From: a virus | IMG/VR virus record: IMGVR_UViG_3300033182_000812 | Coordinates: 1 to 43,702 of that record | DNA length: 43,702 bases | Direction: 5' to 3' (one strand) | Part shown: positions 35,813 through 42,564 of the stretch, in pieces | How the letters are laid out: the number at the start of each line of letters is the position of its first letter | Position numbering within the stretch: position 1 is the stretch's first letter | Notes under the pieces: model-generated | Database searches by the model: none | What the model was told of the DNA's origin: nothing | What the model saw: the letters and a program-made list of their open reading frames with translations, nothing else | Position numbers and translations under genes: made by a program

Positions 35813-36529
35813 ATGAAAATCAACCTGAGAAATTTAAATACTTACTACATCAATCTTGATGAGAAGGAAGAAAGGAGAAGGTCTGTTGAGTATACTCTGA
35901 ATAGACTCAACTTCTCTTCTGTTACCAGAATCTCTGGTGTTAAGTGTGATGATGGTAAAGTCGGATGTGCTAGATCTCAGCATAAAGTATTATCTGATAC
36001 CTCAATTCAAACTCCATTCTTGTTAATGGAAGATGATTGTTTGTTCACTGGTAACTCTGACTTTGAAATTGAAGTTCCTGATGATGCTGACGCTCTGTTC
36101 ATTGGAGTGTCACAGTGGGCAAGGTATTTGAATTTCTCTGGTCCATTTTTGCATTATAGGAAAGTTGATGATAAAATAGTCCAGGTATACAATATGTTAT
36201 CTGGACATGCTGTAATTTATTTGACTGAAGAGTATAGACAAGTTTGTTCTCGCATTTCAAAGTACTGTGGTTATCAACTTATGGACCACATGGATAATGG
36301 ATATGCAGAGATTCAAAAATACTATAATGTGTACTCTTTAGACATGCCAATCTTCAAACAGAATGGACATAATGGTGGAGTAACATCAACTAGAATTACA
36401 GAAATGGGAATGGATATTTCTCAAGCAGACAAGTTTTTTGATAATGTTAAATACAATTTAGGTAGTCTTCAGGGAGTTCCTGATCTGAACAACTGCCTGA
36501 GTACTTATTATCCATCCAAGATTGTTTAG
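35813..36529 (+). CDS. GT25-like glycosyltransferase
   Basis: A 238-aa protein. YYINLDEKEERRRSVEYTL (about 11-29) and KVGCARSQHKVL (about 50-61) are the first two motifs of LPS/GT25 galactosyltransferases. FLLMEDDCLF (about 69-78) provides the E-D-D donor/metal site. Family members add galactose or glucose to LPS or glycans. It lies one base after GT6. Confidence 0.72.
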   Translation: MKINLRNLNTYYINLDEKEERRRSVEYTLNRLNFSSVTRISGVKCDDGKVGCARSQHKVLSDTSIQTPFLLMEDDCLFTGNSDFEIEVPDDADALFIGVSQWARYLNFSGPFLHYRKVDDKIVQVYNMLSGHAVIYLTEEYRQVCSRISKYCGYQLMDHMDNGYAEIQKYYNVYSLDMPIFKQNGHNGGVTSTRITEMGMDISQADKFFDNVKYNLGSLQGVPDLNNCLSTYYPSKIV

Positions 36530-36531
36530 TT

Positions 36532-36783
36532 ATGATTAGAAGATTGAGAATAGCACTTTGGCATGTTGTTGCAGAGTTGGAGTACATTCTCTATCCATGG
36601 AAAGATGGAGACCGTCCATCTGCAGAAACGATATCTAGGTATAATCTTCCAGAAGAAAGTTATGATGATCGTCTTTACTATTATGATTGGATAAAAAGTC
36701 AAGATCAAAAAATACAAAAGATAGAAGAAGACATTATCTTTTTAATTGATAAGATTAATCAAATTGAGGAAATTCAAAAATGA
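36532..36783 (+). CDS. Small hypothetical protein in the glycan operon, 83 aa
   Basis: A short hydrophobic amphipathic start (RRLRIALWHVVAELEYILYP) is followed by a Tyr/Asp-rich middle and a C-terminal coiled-coil-like helix (KIQKIEEDIIFLIDKINQ). It may be a membrane-associating helper of the transferases. It overlaps the next gene by ATGA. No family is recognised. Confidence 0.55.
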   Translation: MIRRLRIALWHVVAELEYILYPWKDGDRPSAETISRYNLPEESYDDRLYYYDWIKSQDQKIQKIEEDIIFLIDKINQIEEIQK

Positions 36784-37634
36784 AAATTGCAGTATTAGGT
36801 TCTGGTGGCCAGATCGGTGCCTATCTAACAGAGTATCTACGTGAAAAAGGTCACAAGGTTCATGAGTTTGATGTTGTCAATGGTGAGCATCAAGACCTGA
36901 CTACAATCCCCAATCCAGAACTCCATCGTGTCATTATGGATTCTGATTTTGTATTCTTCCTCGCATTTGATGTGGGTGGTTCTAGGTATCTGAAGAAGTA
37001 TCAGCATACTTTTGACTTTATTAATAACAATACTCGCATTATTGCAAACGTATTTGGTCTTCTTGAGAAGTACAATAAAAGATTTGTCTTCGCATCATCT
37101 CAGATGAGTAACATGTCTTATTCTCCTTATGGTGTGATGAAGCGTGTTGGTGAACTTTATACCACTGCACTGAAAGGACTGACTGTTAAGTTCTGGAATG
37201 TCTATGGTATTGAGAAGGACCATGAGAAGGCCCACGTCATTACAGACTTTATCCGTAAAGGATTTGAAGAGGGTGAGTTTGAGATGATGACTGATGGTAC
37301 AGAAGAACGTCAGTTCCTGTATGCAGAAGATTGCTGTGAAGCACTTGAGACCATCATGGAGAACTATACGGACTTCAAACCAGAAGATCCTCTTCACATT
37401 ACATCATTCCGTTCCACATCCATTAAAGATGTTGCTGGGATTATTCAGGGTCAATTCAATTTGATCGGTAGGCATGATGTTAAGATTAAACCTGGTCTTG
37501 CAAAGGACAGTGTTCAACTTGATAAGAGAAACGAAGCAGATAATTATATCGTTAATTGGTGGATGCCAAAAACTACCATTGATGCTGGTATTGCAAAAGT
37601 GTTTAATGAAATGAAAAAGGAGTATGAAGAATGA
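36780..37634 (+). CDS. NAD-dependent sugar epimerase/dehydratase (extended SDR)
   Basis: A 284-aa protein. The Rossmann motif GSGGQIGAYLTEYL is at 7-20. The catalytic Ser region FASSQMSN and the SPYGVMKRVGE Y-x-x-x-K pair (about 119-125) are present, with FWNVYGIEK next. The C-terminal substrate-binding part has ERQFLYAEDCCEAL. It is shorter than typical 4,6-dehydratases. It probably acts on a nucleotide-activated sugar used by the operon. It overlaps the second GT11 by ATGA. Confidence 0.8.
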   Translation: MKIAVLGSGGQIGAYLTEYLREKGHKVHEFDVVNGEHQDLTTIPNPELHRVIMDSDFVFFLAFDVGGSRYLKKYQHTFDFINNNTRIIANVFGLLEKYNKRFVFASSQMSNMSYSPYGVMKRVGELYTTALKGLTVKFWNVYGIEKDHEKAHVITDFIRKGFEEGEFEMMTDGTEERQFLYAEDCCEALETIMENYTDFKPEDPLHITSFRSTSIKDVAGIIQGQFNLIGRHDVKIKPGLAKDSVQLDKRNEADNYIVNWWMPKTTIDAGIAKVFNEMKKEYEE

Positions 37635-38479
37635 TCGGTTTTAATCATCTTGGCAATCTTGGTAGACTCGGCAATCAAATGTTTGAGTTTGCTGCTCTTC
37701 GTGGTATTGCAGAGAAGCATGGATATGATGTTTGTATTCCTCCCAAAGAACATCAGGGAATTGAAAACTATAGTTTGCACAAGTGCTTCTATTTGGATCA
37801 CATTCCAACTGGATTCGTAGAAGCGGAAGCATATATTCAGGAAGAATATTTTCACTTTAATGAAAAGATTTTTGAACAGTGTCCTGACAACATAAGTCTT
37901 TATGGATTCTTTCAGTCTGAGAAATACTTTGCTCATGCTGCAGATACTATCAGGAAGGACTTTACTTTCCATGATGATATTGTCGCACCCTGCCATGAGT
38001 TTATGAAGGGTTTTGTGAATGAAGAACCTATCATGCTTCATGTTCGTCGTGGGGATCCTAACCTGACTGATCCTCGTGGATTCAAATGGTCTTATACCCA
38101 GTGCAGTGATCAGCACCCCGTACAACCGCTTGCATACTACGATGAGGCACTTTCGCACTTTGATGACGAGCAACCCGTAATCGTCTTCTCAGACTCTCCT
38201 GAGTGGGTTAAGGAGCAAGAGTTCTTTGCTGATGATAGGTTCATGATCTCGGAACCACAAGAGAAGTATAAGGATGGTTCATATACTCCTTACACTGATT
38301 TGTGCTTGATGTCTATGTGTTCTCATGCTATAATTGCGAATAGTTCTATGAGTTGGTGGGGTGCTTGGTTGCAGTCCAATCCAAACAAAAAGGTGATTGC
38401 ACCTAAGATGTGGTTTGGACCTGCCTACGCTGACAAAGACACTAAAGATTTGTACTGTAAAGACTGGATTGTTGTTTGA
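37631..38479 (+). CDS. GT11 alpha-1,2-fucosyltransferase-like (copy 2)
   Basis: A 282-aa paralogue of the gene at 34151. NLGRLGNQMFEFAALRG, LYGFFQSEKYFAH, IMLHVRRGD (donor motif) and IIANSSMSWWGAWL are all in place. Divergence between copies is substantial, so they may use different acceptors. The codon use of the middle (38040-38200) is richer in C/G than the 27-36 kb genes, perhaps a different history. Confidence 0.88.
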   Translation: MIGFNHLGNLGRLGNQMFEFAALRGIAEKHGYDVCIPPKEHQGIENYSLHKCFYLDHIPTGFVEAEAYIQEEYFHFNEKIFEQCPDNISLYGFFQSEKYFAHAADTIRKDFTFHDDIVAPCHEFMKGFVNEEPIMLHVRRGDPNLTDPRGFKWSYTQCSDQHPVQPLAYYDEALSHFDDEQPVIVFSDSPEWVKEQEFFADDRFMISEPQEKYKDGSYTPYTDLCLMSMCSHAIIANSSMSWWGAWLQSNPNKKVIAPKMWFGPAYADKDTKDLYCKDWIVV

Positions 38480-39261
38480 TGGACAAGAATAAATCTGCTT
38501 ATAAACTCAAAGGTATTCCACCCATCTACTACCTCAATCTAGATGGTCAAGAAGATCGTAAGATCTACATGGAATCTCAAATGAAATATTGGGAGATTGA
38601 AAATTACGAACGTATCTCGGCATATGATGGACGTAATGATGATCTGAGCGATATTATCAAGGGTAAGTATCCAGATAATATGACTTCTGGTGAGATTGGT
38701 TGTACCACTTCTCACTTGAAGGCCATCAAACATTGGATGGAAACATCGGATTCTCCATGTGCAATCTTCATGGAAGATGATGTTGATCTCCAGATAGTTA
38801 AGAATTGGGATTTTACCTGGAGAGATTTCTATGGTCTGGTTCCCTATGACTATGATGTAATCCAACTAGCAATCATTTGTACTGGACCTCTTCACGTGTC
38901 CTTGCATAAGAGGTTTGTGAATGACTTCTCTACTGCAGCATACATGATTACTCGTCATCATGCAGAAAAACTACTGAAGTATCATGTTCGTGGTGACAAG
39001 TATAAATTGGATAATGGAGTGAAACCCAGAGCAGTGGCAGATGATCTTATCTATAACTCTGGTAATACATTCTCCATTCCCCTGTTCCTCTACAGAATTG
39101 CTTTGGGATCATCAATTCACCCAGAGCATGTAGATGTGTTTCATCGTAGTAGTCATGATGGTCTCTTGGAGTTCTGGCAGCAGAATGGACCTAACCTTAA
39201 GATCAATGAATTGATGGAATATAATCCATATTTGGGAAGAATTACAGAAAACAATGAGTAA
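38479..39261 (+). CDS. GT25-like glycosyltransferase, second type
   Basis: ATG 38479 overlaps the previous stop by one base (260 aa). IYYLNLDGQEDRKIYMESQM, GEIGCTTSHLKAIKHWM and CAIFMEDDVDL give the three ordered GT25 motifs including the E-D-D site. VNDFSTAAYMITRHHAEKLL follows the family plan. It is closer to classical LPS galactosyltransferases than the 35813 gene. It is the last gene of the glycan operon, 30 bases before the terminator. Confidence 0.75.
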   Translation: MDKNKSAYKLKGIPPIYYLNLDGQEDRKIYMESQMKYWEIENYERISAYDGRNDDLSDIIKGKYPDNMTSGEIGCTTSHLKAIKHWMETSDSPCAIFMEDDVDLQIVKNWDFTWRDFYGLVPYDYDVIQLAIICTGPLHVSLHKRFVNDFSTAAYMITRHHAEKLLKYHVRGDKYKLDNGVKPRAVADDLIYNSGNTFSIPLFLYRIALGSSIHPEHVDVFHRSSHDGLLEFWQQNGPNLKINELMEYNPYLGRITENNE

Positions 39262-39290
39262 TTATACTTATTATGTTATGATATCCGAAC

Positions 39291-39319
39291 AAAGAGGTGC
39301 TTGACACCTCTTTCTTTTT
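39291..39319 (+). terminator. Terminator of the glycan operon, containing a -35 box
   Basis: The stem AAAGAGGTG/CACCTCTTT (9 bp) has loop CTTGA, followed by C and T5. TTGACA of the following promoter lies across the loop and descending arm. Confidence 0.88.
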
Positions 39320-39329
39320 GCTATATAAT
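39301..39329 (+). promoter_or_regulatory. Early promoter of the hli-petF-hli operon
   Basis: Consensus TTGACA (39301-39306), 17 bases, TATAAT (39324-39329), 27 bases before the hli start. Confidence 0.88.
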
Positions 39330-39356
39330 TCTGTAACAGTTCTTCACAAAACTACA

Positions 39357-39560
39357 ATGACTGTAACAACTAATGAGTACGGGCAAATGAATATGTTTGC
39401 CAAAGAACCTCAAATGGTAATTGAGGACTATCACAGCAAGGGTCTGTTGACTCCTATGGAGGGAATTGAGCGTTACAATGGTCGCTGGGCAATGATGGGA
39501 ATGGTCTCGGGCTTGCTTTCTTACGCGATTACTGGTAAACTGTTCTTTGGTATTTTCTAA
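39357..39560 (+). CDS. hli: High-light-inducible protein
   Basis: ATG 39357 is the first start after the promoter (67 aa). The C-terminal half carries the chlorophyll-binding helix motif ERYNGRWAMMGMVSGLLSYA of the light-harvesting-like superfamily. The N-terminal extension (NEYGQMNMFAKEPQM) is typical of longer phage Hli proteins. It protects photosystems and supports PSII repair under high light in infected cells. It heads an operon with ferredoxin and a second Hli. Confidence 0.9.
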   Translation: MTVTTNEYGQMNMFAKEPQMVIEDYHSKGLLTPMEGIERYNGRWAMMGMVSGLLSYAITGKLFFGIF

Positions 39561-39572
39561 GTATTTCTACTT

Positions 39573-39863
39573 ATGGCATACAATGTTACTCTCCGCTCTC
39601 CCGACGGCACCGAGAGTGTCGTTCAGTGTGAAGAAGATCAGTACATTCTTGAAGCAGCAGAAGAGGAAGGTGTTGACCTTCCTTCGTCTTGTAAAGCAGG
39701 TGCTTGCTCCGCCTGTGCTGGTAAACTGATCTCAGGCGAAGTTGATAATGAAGAACAGTCATTCCTTGATGATGAGCAAATGGAAGAAGGTTTTGTGCTG
39801 ACCTGTGTCGCATATCCTAAGTCCGATTGCGTCATCCTTACCGAACAAGAAGAAAATCTGTAA
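39573..39863 (+). CDS. petF: Plant-type [2Fe-2S] ferredoxin
   Basis: A 96-aa protein. Cluster ligands are C40, C45, C48 ([14 protein letters not shown]) and C78 (VLTCVA), with the expected spacing. It is acidic, as photosynthetic ferredoxins are. It carries electrons from photosystem I, possibly to bilin reductases or host FNR. It lies between two hli genes, 12 bases after the first and 12 before the second, with a good AAAGGAG site between. Confidence 0.95.
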   Translation: MAYNVTLRSPDGTESVVQCEEDQYILEAAEEEGVDLPSSCKAGACSACAGKLISGEVDNEEQSFLDDEQMEEGFVLTCVAYPKSDCVILTEQEENL

Positions 39864-39875
39864 AGGAGAAAAACA

Positions 39876-39995
39876 ATGAAATTTGGATTTACCCCTGAGG
39901 CCGAGATCCTCAATGCCCGTGCTGCAATGATCGGTTTTGTTGCTGCCGTCGGTTCCTATCTCACCACTGGACAGATCATTCCTGGTGTACTCTGA
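39876..39995 (+). CDS. hli: Short high-light-inducible protein, 39 aa
   Basis: AAAGGAG ahead of ATG 39876 supports the start. KFGFTPEAEILNARAAMIGF and the following hydrophobic VAAVGSYLTTGQIIPGV match the one-helix Hli core (E-x-x-N-x-R-x-A-M-x-G/GF). It is almost only the chlorophyll-binding helix. The stop overlaps the next start. Confidence 0.88.
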   Translation: MKFGFTPEAEILNARAAMIGFVAAVGSYLTTGQIIPGVL

Positions 39996-40117
39996 TGATA
40001 CTCCTAGCAAGTATGATGCTAGGGATGTGGATATTCATCAGTGCTCTTGGTGATGGTGCAGACGACGATGATGACTATGGTGGCGGTATGATGATACCCG
40101 CATATAACTCAGTATAA
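39995..40117 (+). CDS. Tiny membrane protein with Asp-rich segment, 40 aa
   Basis: ATG 39995 uses the last base of the hli stop. A Met/Leu-rich hydrophobic helix (MILLASMMLGMWIFISALG) is followed by DGADDDDDYGGGMMIPAYNS. The Asp tract followed by Gly-Gly-Gly could bind metal or interact with a membrane partner. It is co-transcribed with hli and petF. The function is unknown. Confidence 0.6.
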   Translation: MILLASMMLGMWIFISALGDGADDDDDYGGGMMIPAYNSV

Positions 40118-40123
40118 AACAAG

Positions 40124-40157
40124 AGAACTCTCTACATAAGATAGAGGGTTCTTTTTT
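40124..40157 (+). terminator. Rho-independent terminator
   Basis: The 11-bp stem AGAACTCTCTA/TAGAGGGTTCT (one G:U), 7-base loop and T6. The next ATG starts at the base after the T tract. Confidence 0.88.
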
Positions 40158-40313
40158 ATGCCTAGAAACCAGATAACAAAAGATGAACTCAGAGTACATA
40201 TCCTTAAGTTAAAGTCTCAGGTTGATTCTGATGAGGGATATCCTGGAGAGAAAGCAATCGCACAGAAATATCTGAACAGAGTTTTAGATAAAATTGACGA
40301 GTACAGGTATTGA
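40158..40313 (+). CDS. Small hypothetical protein, 51 aa
   Basis: ATG 40158 directly follows the terminator T tract, so it is translated only from read-through transcripts unless another signal exists. MPRNQITKDELRVHILKLKS ... YPGEKAIAQKYLNRVLDKID is a charged helical protein. No family is recognised. The -35 box of the next promoter overlaps its stop. Confidence 0.5.
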   Translation: MPRNQITKDELRVHILKLKSQVDSDEGYPGEKAIAQKYLNRVLDKIDEYRY

Positions 40314-40338
40314 CAGGTTCGGTTCTTTGTACTATAAT
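40310..40338 (+). promoter_or_regulatory. Early promoter
   Basis: Consensus TTGACA (40310-40315), 17 bases, TATAAT (40333-40338). The next gene starts 178 bases on, so the transcript has a long leader or carries a small RNA. Confidence 0.8.
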
Positions 40339-40345
40339 GTAGTTT

Positions 40346-40384
40346 CTGAGTTGCATAAATACTCAGACGTAACTCATTGTTACG
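40346..40384 (+). other. Tandem hairpins just after the promoter, one loop holding CATAAATA
   Basis: CTGAGT/ACTCAG (40346-40351 with 40361-40366) encloses a late-promoter-like CATAAATA (40354-40361). CGTAAC/GTTACG (40368-40373 with 40379-40384) follows two bases later. Both stems are perfect. Confidence 0.5.
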
Positions 40385-40427
40385 AATTATGACAGTCTTG
40401 ATGCCTCAACTACTCGCTGAAAGATTG

Positions 40428-40436
40428 TGCTATAAT
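40428..40436 (+). promoter_or_regulatory. Extended -10 promoter for the porin-like gene
   Basis: TGCTATAAT (TGN plus TATAAT, 40431-40436) without a clear -35 box. It would give an approximately 75-base leader for the gene at 40516. Confidence 0.5.
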
Positions 40437-40444
40437 AGACAAGC

Positions 40445-40491
40445 GACAGGATAGTCGGTCCTGTCCAACATCTGCGGGTAACCATTCCGCA
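40445..40491 (+). other. Two hairpins in the leader of the porin-like gene
   Basis: GACAGGA/TCCTGTC (40445-40451 with 40459-40465) and TGCGG/CCGCA (40473-40477 with 40487-40491). They may stabilise the mRNA or regulate translation. Confidence 0.4.
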
Positions 40492-40515
40492 AGTAAATTT
40501 AACGAGGTATCTAAA

Positions 40516-40887
40516 ATGATCAAATCCGCATTCGCAGCACTCGCCGCTGCTCCCCTTTTCGCTGGTGCTGCAATGGCAGGACCCTACGTTAACGTTGAAG
40601 CCAACTCTGGTTTCACTGGTTCGGACTACACTGGTACGACCACCGATCTTCATCTGGGTTATGAGGGTCCTATCGGTGAATCCTCTTCCTACTATGTTCA
40701 GGCAGGAGCTTCTGTCGTCTCCCCTGACGGTGGCGAGGTTGACACCGTTCCTTCGGGCAAGGCAGGTCTGGGCGTTGCTCTGACCGATAGGGTTGGTGCA
40801 TACGGCGAAGTTTCGTTCGTTGGTTCTGGCGTTGCTGGTGTTGACCGTTCCTACGGCACCAAAGCAGGCGTTAAGTGGACCTTCTGA
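40516..40887 (+). CDS. Exported small porin-like/outer-membrane beta protein (copy 1)
   Basis: A 123-aa protein. A signal peptide at 1-21 (IKSAFAALAAAPLFAGAAMA) ends A-M-A before GPYVNVE. The mature part has alternating polar/apolar strands, DLHLGYEGPI, SSYYVQAGASVVSPDGGE, GLGVALTDRVGAYGEV, and ends in aromatic Phe (VKWTF), the outer-membrane barrel signature. It is paralogous to the gene at 41102 (same SPDGG/TPDGG and TD motifs). It is probably inserted in the host envelope; the function is unknown. Confidence 0.68.
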   Translation: MIKSAFAALAAAPLFAGAAMAGPYVNVEANSGFTGSDYTGTTTDLHLGYEGPIGESSSYYVQAGASVVSPDGGEVDTVPSGKAGLGVALTDRVGAYGEVSFVGSGVAGVDRSYGTKAGVKWTF

Positions 40888-40913
40888 TCTTCTAATCAGA
40901 TAAACTAAAAATC

Positions 40914-40941
40914 AGGATCCCCTAACAGGGATCCTTTTTTT
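40914..40941 (+). terminator. Rho-independent terminator
   Basis: The perfect 8-bp stem AGGATCCC/GGGATCCT has loop TAACAG-like bases (CTAACA region) and a T7 tract. Confidence 0.9.
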
Positions 40942-40955
40942 GTGCCTGGATGTAC

Positions 40956-41025
40956 GTTAAAATCAAGTTAAGTTGCTCTATATACCAAGGTTTGTCTTTT
41001 TTCTAAGTTAACCAACCCTTAACTA
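40956..41025 (+). promoter_or_regulatory. Pho-box-like direct repeats upstream of the porin-like/pstS operon
   Basis: Two pairs of TTAA-centred octamers have the 11-base period of PhoB sites (8 bases plus 3-base gap): GTTAAAAT/GTTAAGTT at 40956 and 40967, and GTTAACCA/CTTAACTA at 41007 and 41018. A third unit of each set is not clear. A possible -10 (TAAAAT, near 41045) follows the second pair. Cyanophage pstS is known to be under host PhoB control. Confidence 0.6.
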
Positions 41026-41101
41026 CAAAATCTGAAGACCATGTTAAAATTAACAGGTCTTTCACGGACAAACCCGAAAACACTAGAAAAGGAAATTACT
41101 C

Positions 41102-41458
41102 ATGAAAGCAATCGCTCTTGCCGCCCTGGCAATTCCTATGGTGACGGCACCTGCCCTTGCTGGCCCCTACGTCTCCACCAAGTCCGAGTTTAAGTTCTCT
41201 GATGCCAACTACAAAGAGGCAGTAAATCAGGCACGTCTAGGATACGACTGGAAAGTTGGTGCTCTGAAACCCTATGTTGAACTGGGCGGTGGTGCCAAGA
41301 CCCCTGACGGTGGTGATTCTAAAGGTTTTACTGCTGCTGAAATTGGTACTGGCATCAAACTGACCGACGAACTCTCTGCCAAACTGAAGGCGGAAGCAAC
41401 TCAAACTTCTGGTAAGACCAGTTGGAAAGCAGAACTCAGCACCAAGTATCGTTTCTGA
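41102..41458 (+). CDS. Exported small porin-like/outer-membrane beta protein (copy 2)
   Basis: A 118-aa protein. The signal peptide KAIALAALAIPMVTAPALA (1-20) is cleaved before GPYVSTK. Beta-type repeats follow: ARLGYDWKVGALKPYVELGG, KTPDGGDSKGFTAAEIGTGI, KLTDELSAKLKAEATQTS, WKAELSTKYRF with terminal Phe. AAAGGAAA precedes the ATG. It is paralogous to 40516. It lies 21 bases before pstS and behind the Pho-box-like repeats, so it probably serves phosphate acquisition in the host outer membrane. Confidence 0.7.
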   Translation: MKAIALAALAIPMVTAPALAGPYVSTKSEFKFSDANYKEAVNQARLGYDWKVGALKPYVELGGGAKTPDGGDSKGFTAAEIGTGIKLTDELSAKLKAEATQTSGKTSWKAELSTKYRF

Positions 41459-41479
41459 TATAAAAAAAGGTAGAGATAA

Positions 41480-42463
41480 ATGAAAAAAATTCTCGCTGCT
41501 GTTGGTGTCGTCGCTCTAGGTGGCACCCTTGTTGCTTGCGGATCTGCTCCTAACGATACCGCAAAAGCACCCTTCACTTTGAATGGTGCAGGGGCTACGT
41601 TCCCTGCCATGTTGTACCAGAACTGGTTTCAGTCCTTTGCTAAGGACACTGGTAACCAAGTGAACTACCAGGCAGTTGGTAGTGGTGCTGGTGTTCGCCA
41701 GTTCACTGCCAAGACTGTTGACTTCGGTGCCTCTGATGGTGCCGTCAAGGACAGTAAGCAACCTGCTGGAGGTATGGTTCACATCCCCATGACTGGTGGT
41801 GCAATTGTCCCTGCCTACAATCTGCCTGGTTGTGATGTCAAGATGACTCAGACTCAACTTGCAGATGTCTTCCTTGGCAAAATCACTAACTGGTCTACTT
41901 TCGGTTGTGCTGATAAGCAAATTGCTACCGTCCATCGCTCTGATGGAAGTGGCACTACCAAAGGTTTCACCAATTCTCTGTCTGCATTCTCTCCTGAATG
42001 GAAAGAGAAAGTTGGAACTGGTAAAGCAGTGAAATGGCCCGTTGGTATTGGTGCAAAAGGTAACTCTGGTGTTGCCGCACAAATCAAAAACACCCCTGGT
42101 TCTATTGGTTATGTGAACTATGGATATGTAAAGCAGGGTCTACAACAAGTTGCTATTCAAAACAAGGCTGGTAACTATGTAAAAGCATCCGCTGAAACTG
42201 CTTCTGCAGGACTTGGTGAAATTGTTCTTGACGATCAGTTGCGTGGTGCTGATGCTAACCCCGCAGGTGAAAATGCTTATCCTATCGTCTCCCTGACTTG
42301 GATTCTTGCATACCCTGAGTATGAAAAGAATGGTGATGTGAAGGAGGTACTGCGTTACGCATTGACTCCTACTCAACAGGCAAAGGCAGACTCTCTTGGA
42401 TATGTACCTCTTCCAGAGGATCTACGTCAGAAAGCACTTGCTGCTGTTGACACTCTAAAATAA
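41480..42463 (+). CDS. pstS: Phosphate ABC transporter substrate-binding protein
   Basis: A 327-aa protein. The lipoprotein signal has lipobox LVAC (C20). NGAGATFPAMLYQNWFQSF (34-52), YQAVGSGAGVRQF and VHRSDGSGTTKGFTNSLS are the ordered phosphate-ligand segments of PstS. It binds periplasmic phosphate and feeds the host PstCAB transporter, which matters for DNA-rich phage progeny. It is behind the porin-like gene and Pho-box-like repeats; a terminator follows. Confidence 0.95.
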   Translation: MKKILAAVGVVALGGTLVACGSAPNDTAKAPFTLNGAGATFPAMLYQNWFQSFAKDTGNQVNYQAVGSGAGVRQFTAKTVDFGASDGAVKDSKQPAGGMVHIPMTGGAIVPAYNLPGCDVKMTQTQLADVFLGKITNWSTFGCADKQIATVHRSDGSGTTKGFTNSLSAFSPEWKEKVGTGKAVKWPVGIGAKGNSGVAAQIKNTPGSIGYVNYGYVKQGLQQVAIQNKAGNYVKASAETASAGLGEIVLDDQLRGADANPAGENAYPIVSLTWILAYPEYEKNGDVKEVLRYALTPTQQAKADSLGYVPLPEDLRQKALAAVDTLK

Positions 42464-42475
42464 ATTTGGTATACT

Positions 42476-42502
42476 GGGGAAGGTTTAGTTCTTCCCCTTT
42501 TT
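42476..42502 (+). terminator. Rho-independent terminator after pstS
   Basis: The stem GGGGAAG/CTTCCCC has an 8-base loop and T5. A late box follows one base later. Confidence 0.88.
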
Positions 42503-42503
42503 G

Positions 42504-42510
42504 CTAAATA
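42504..42510 (+). promoter_or_regulatory. Late promoter-like CTAAATA
   Basis: CTAAATA follows the pstS terminator directly, 54 bases before the lysozyme-like gene. Confidence 0.5.
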
Positions 42511-42564
42511 CCCCGTGCCGAGAGAAGTGCGATTTCATTTCGGATGCTGAATTCTGTTAATTAA

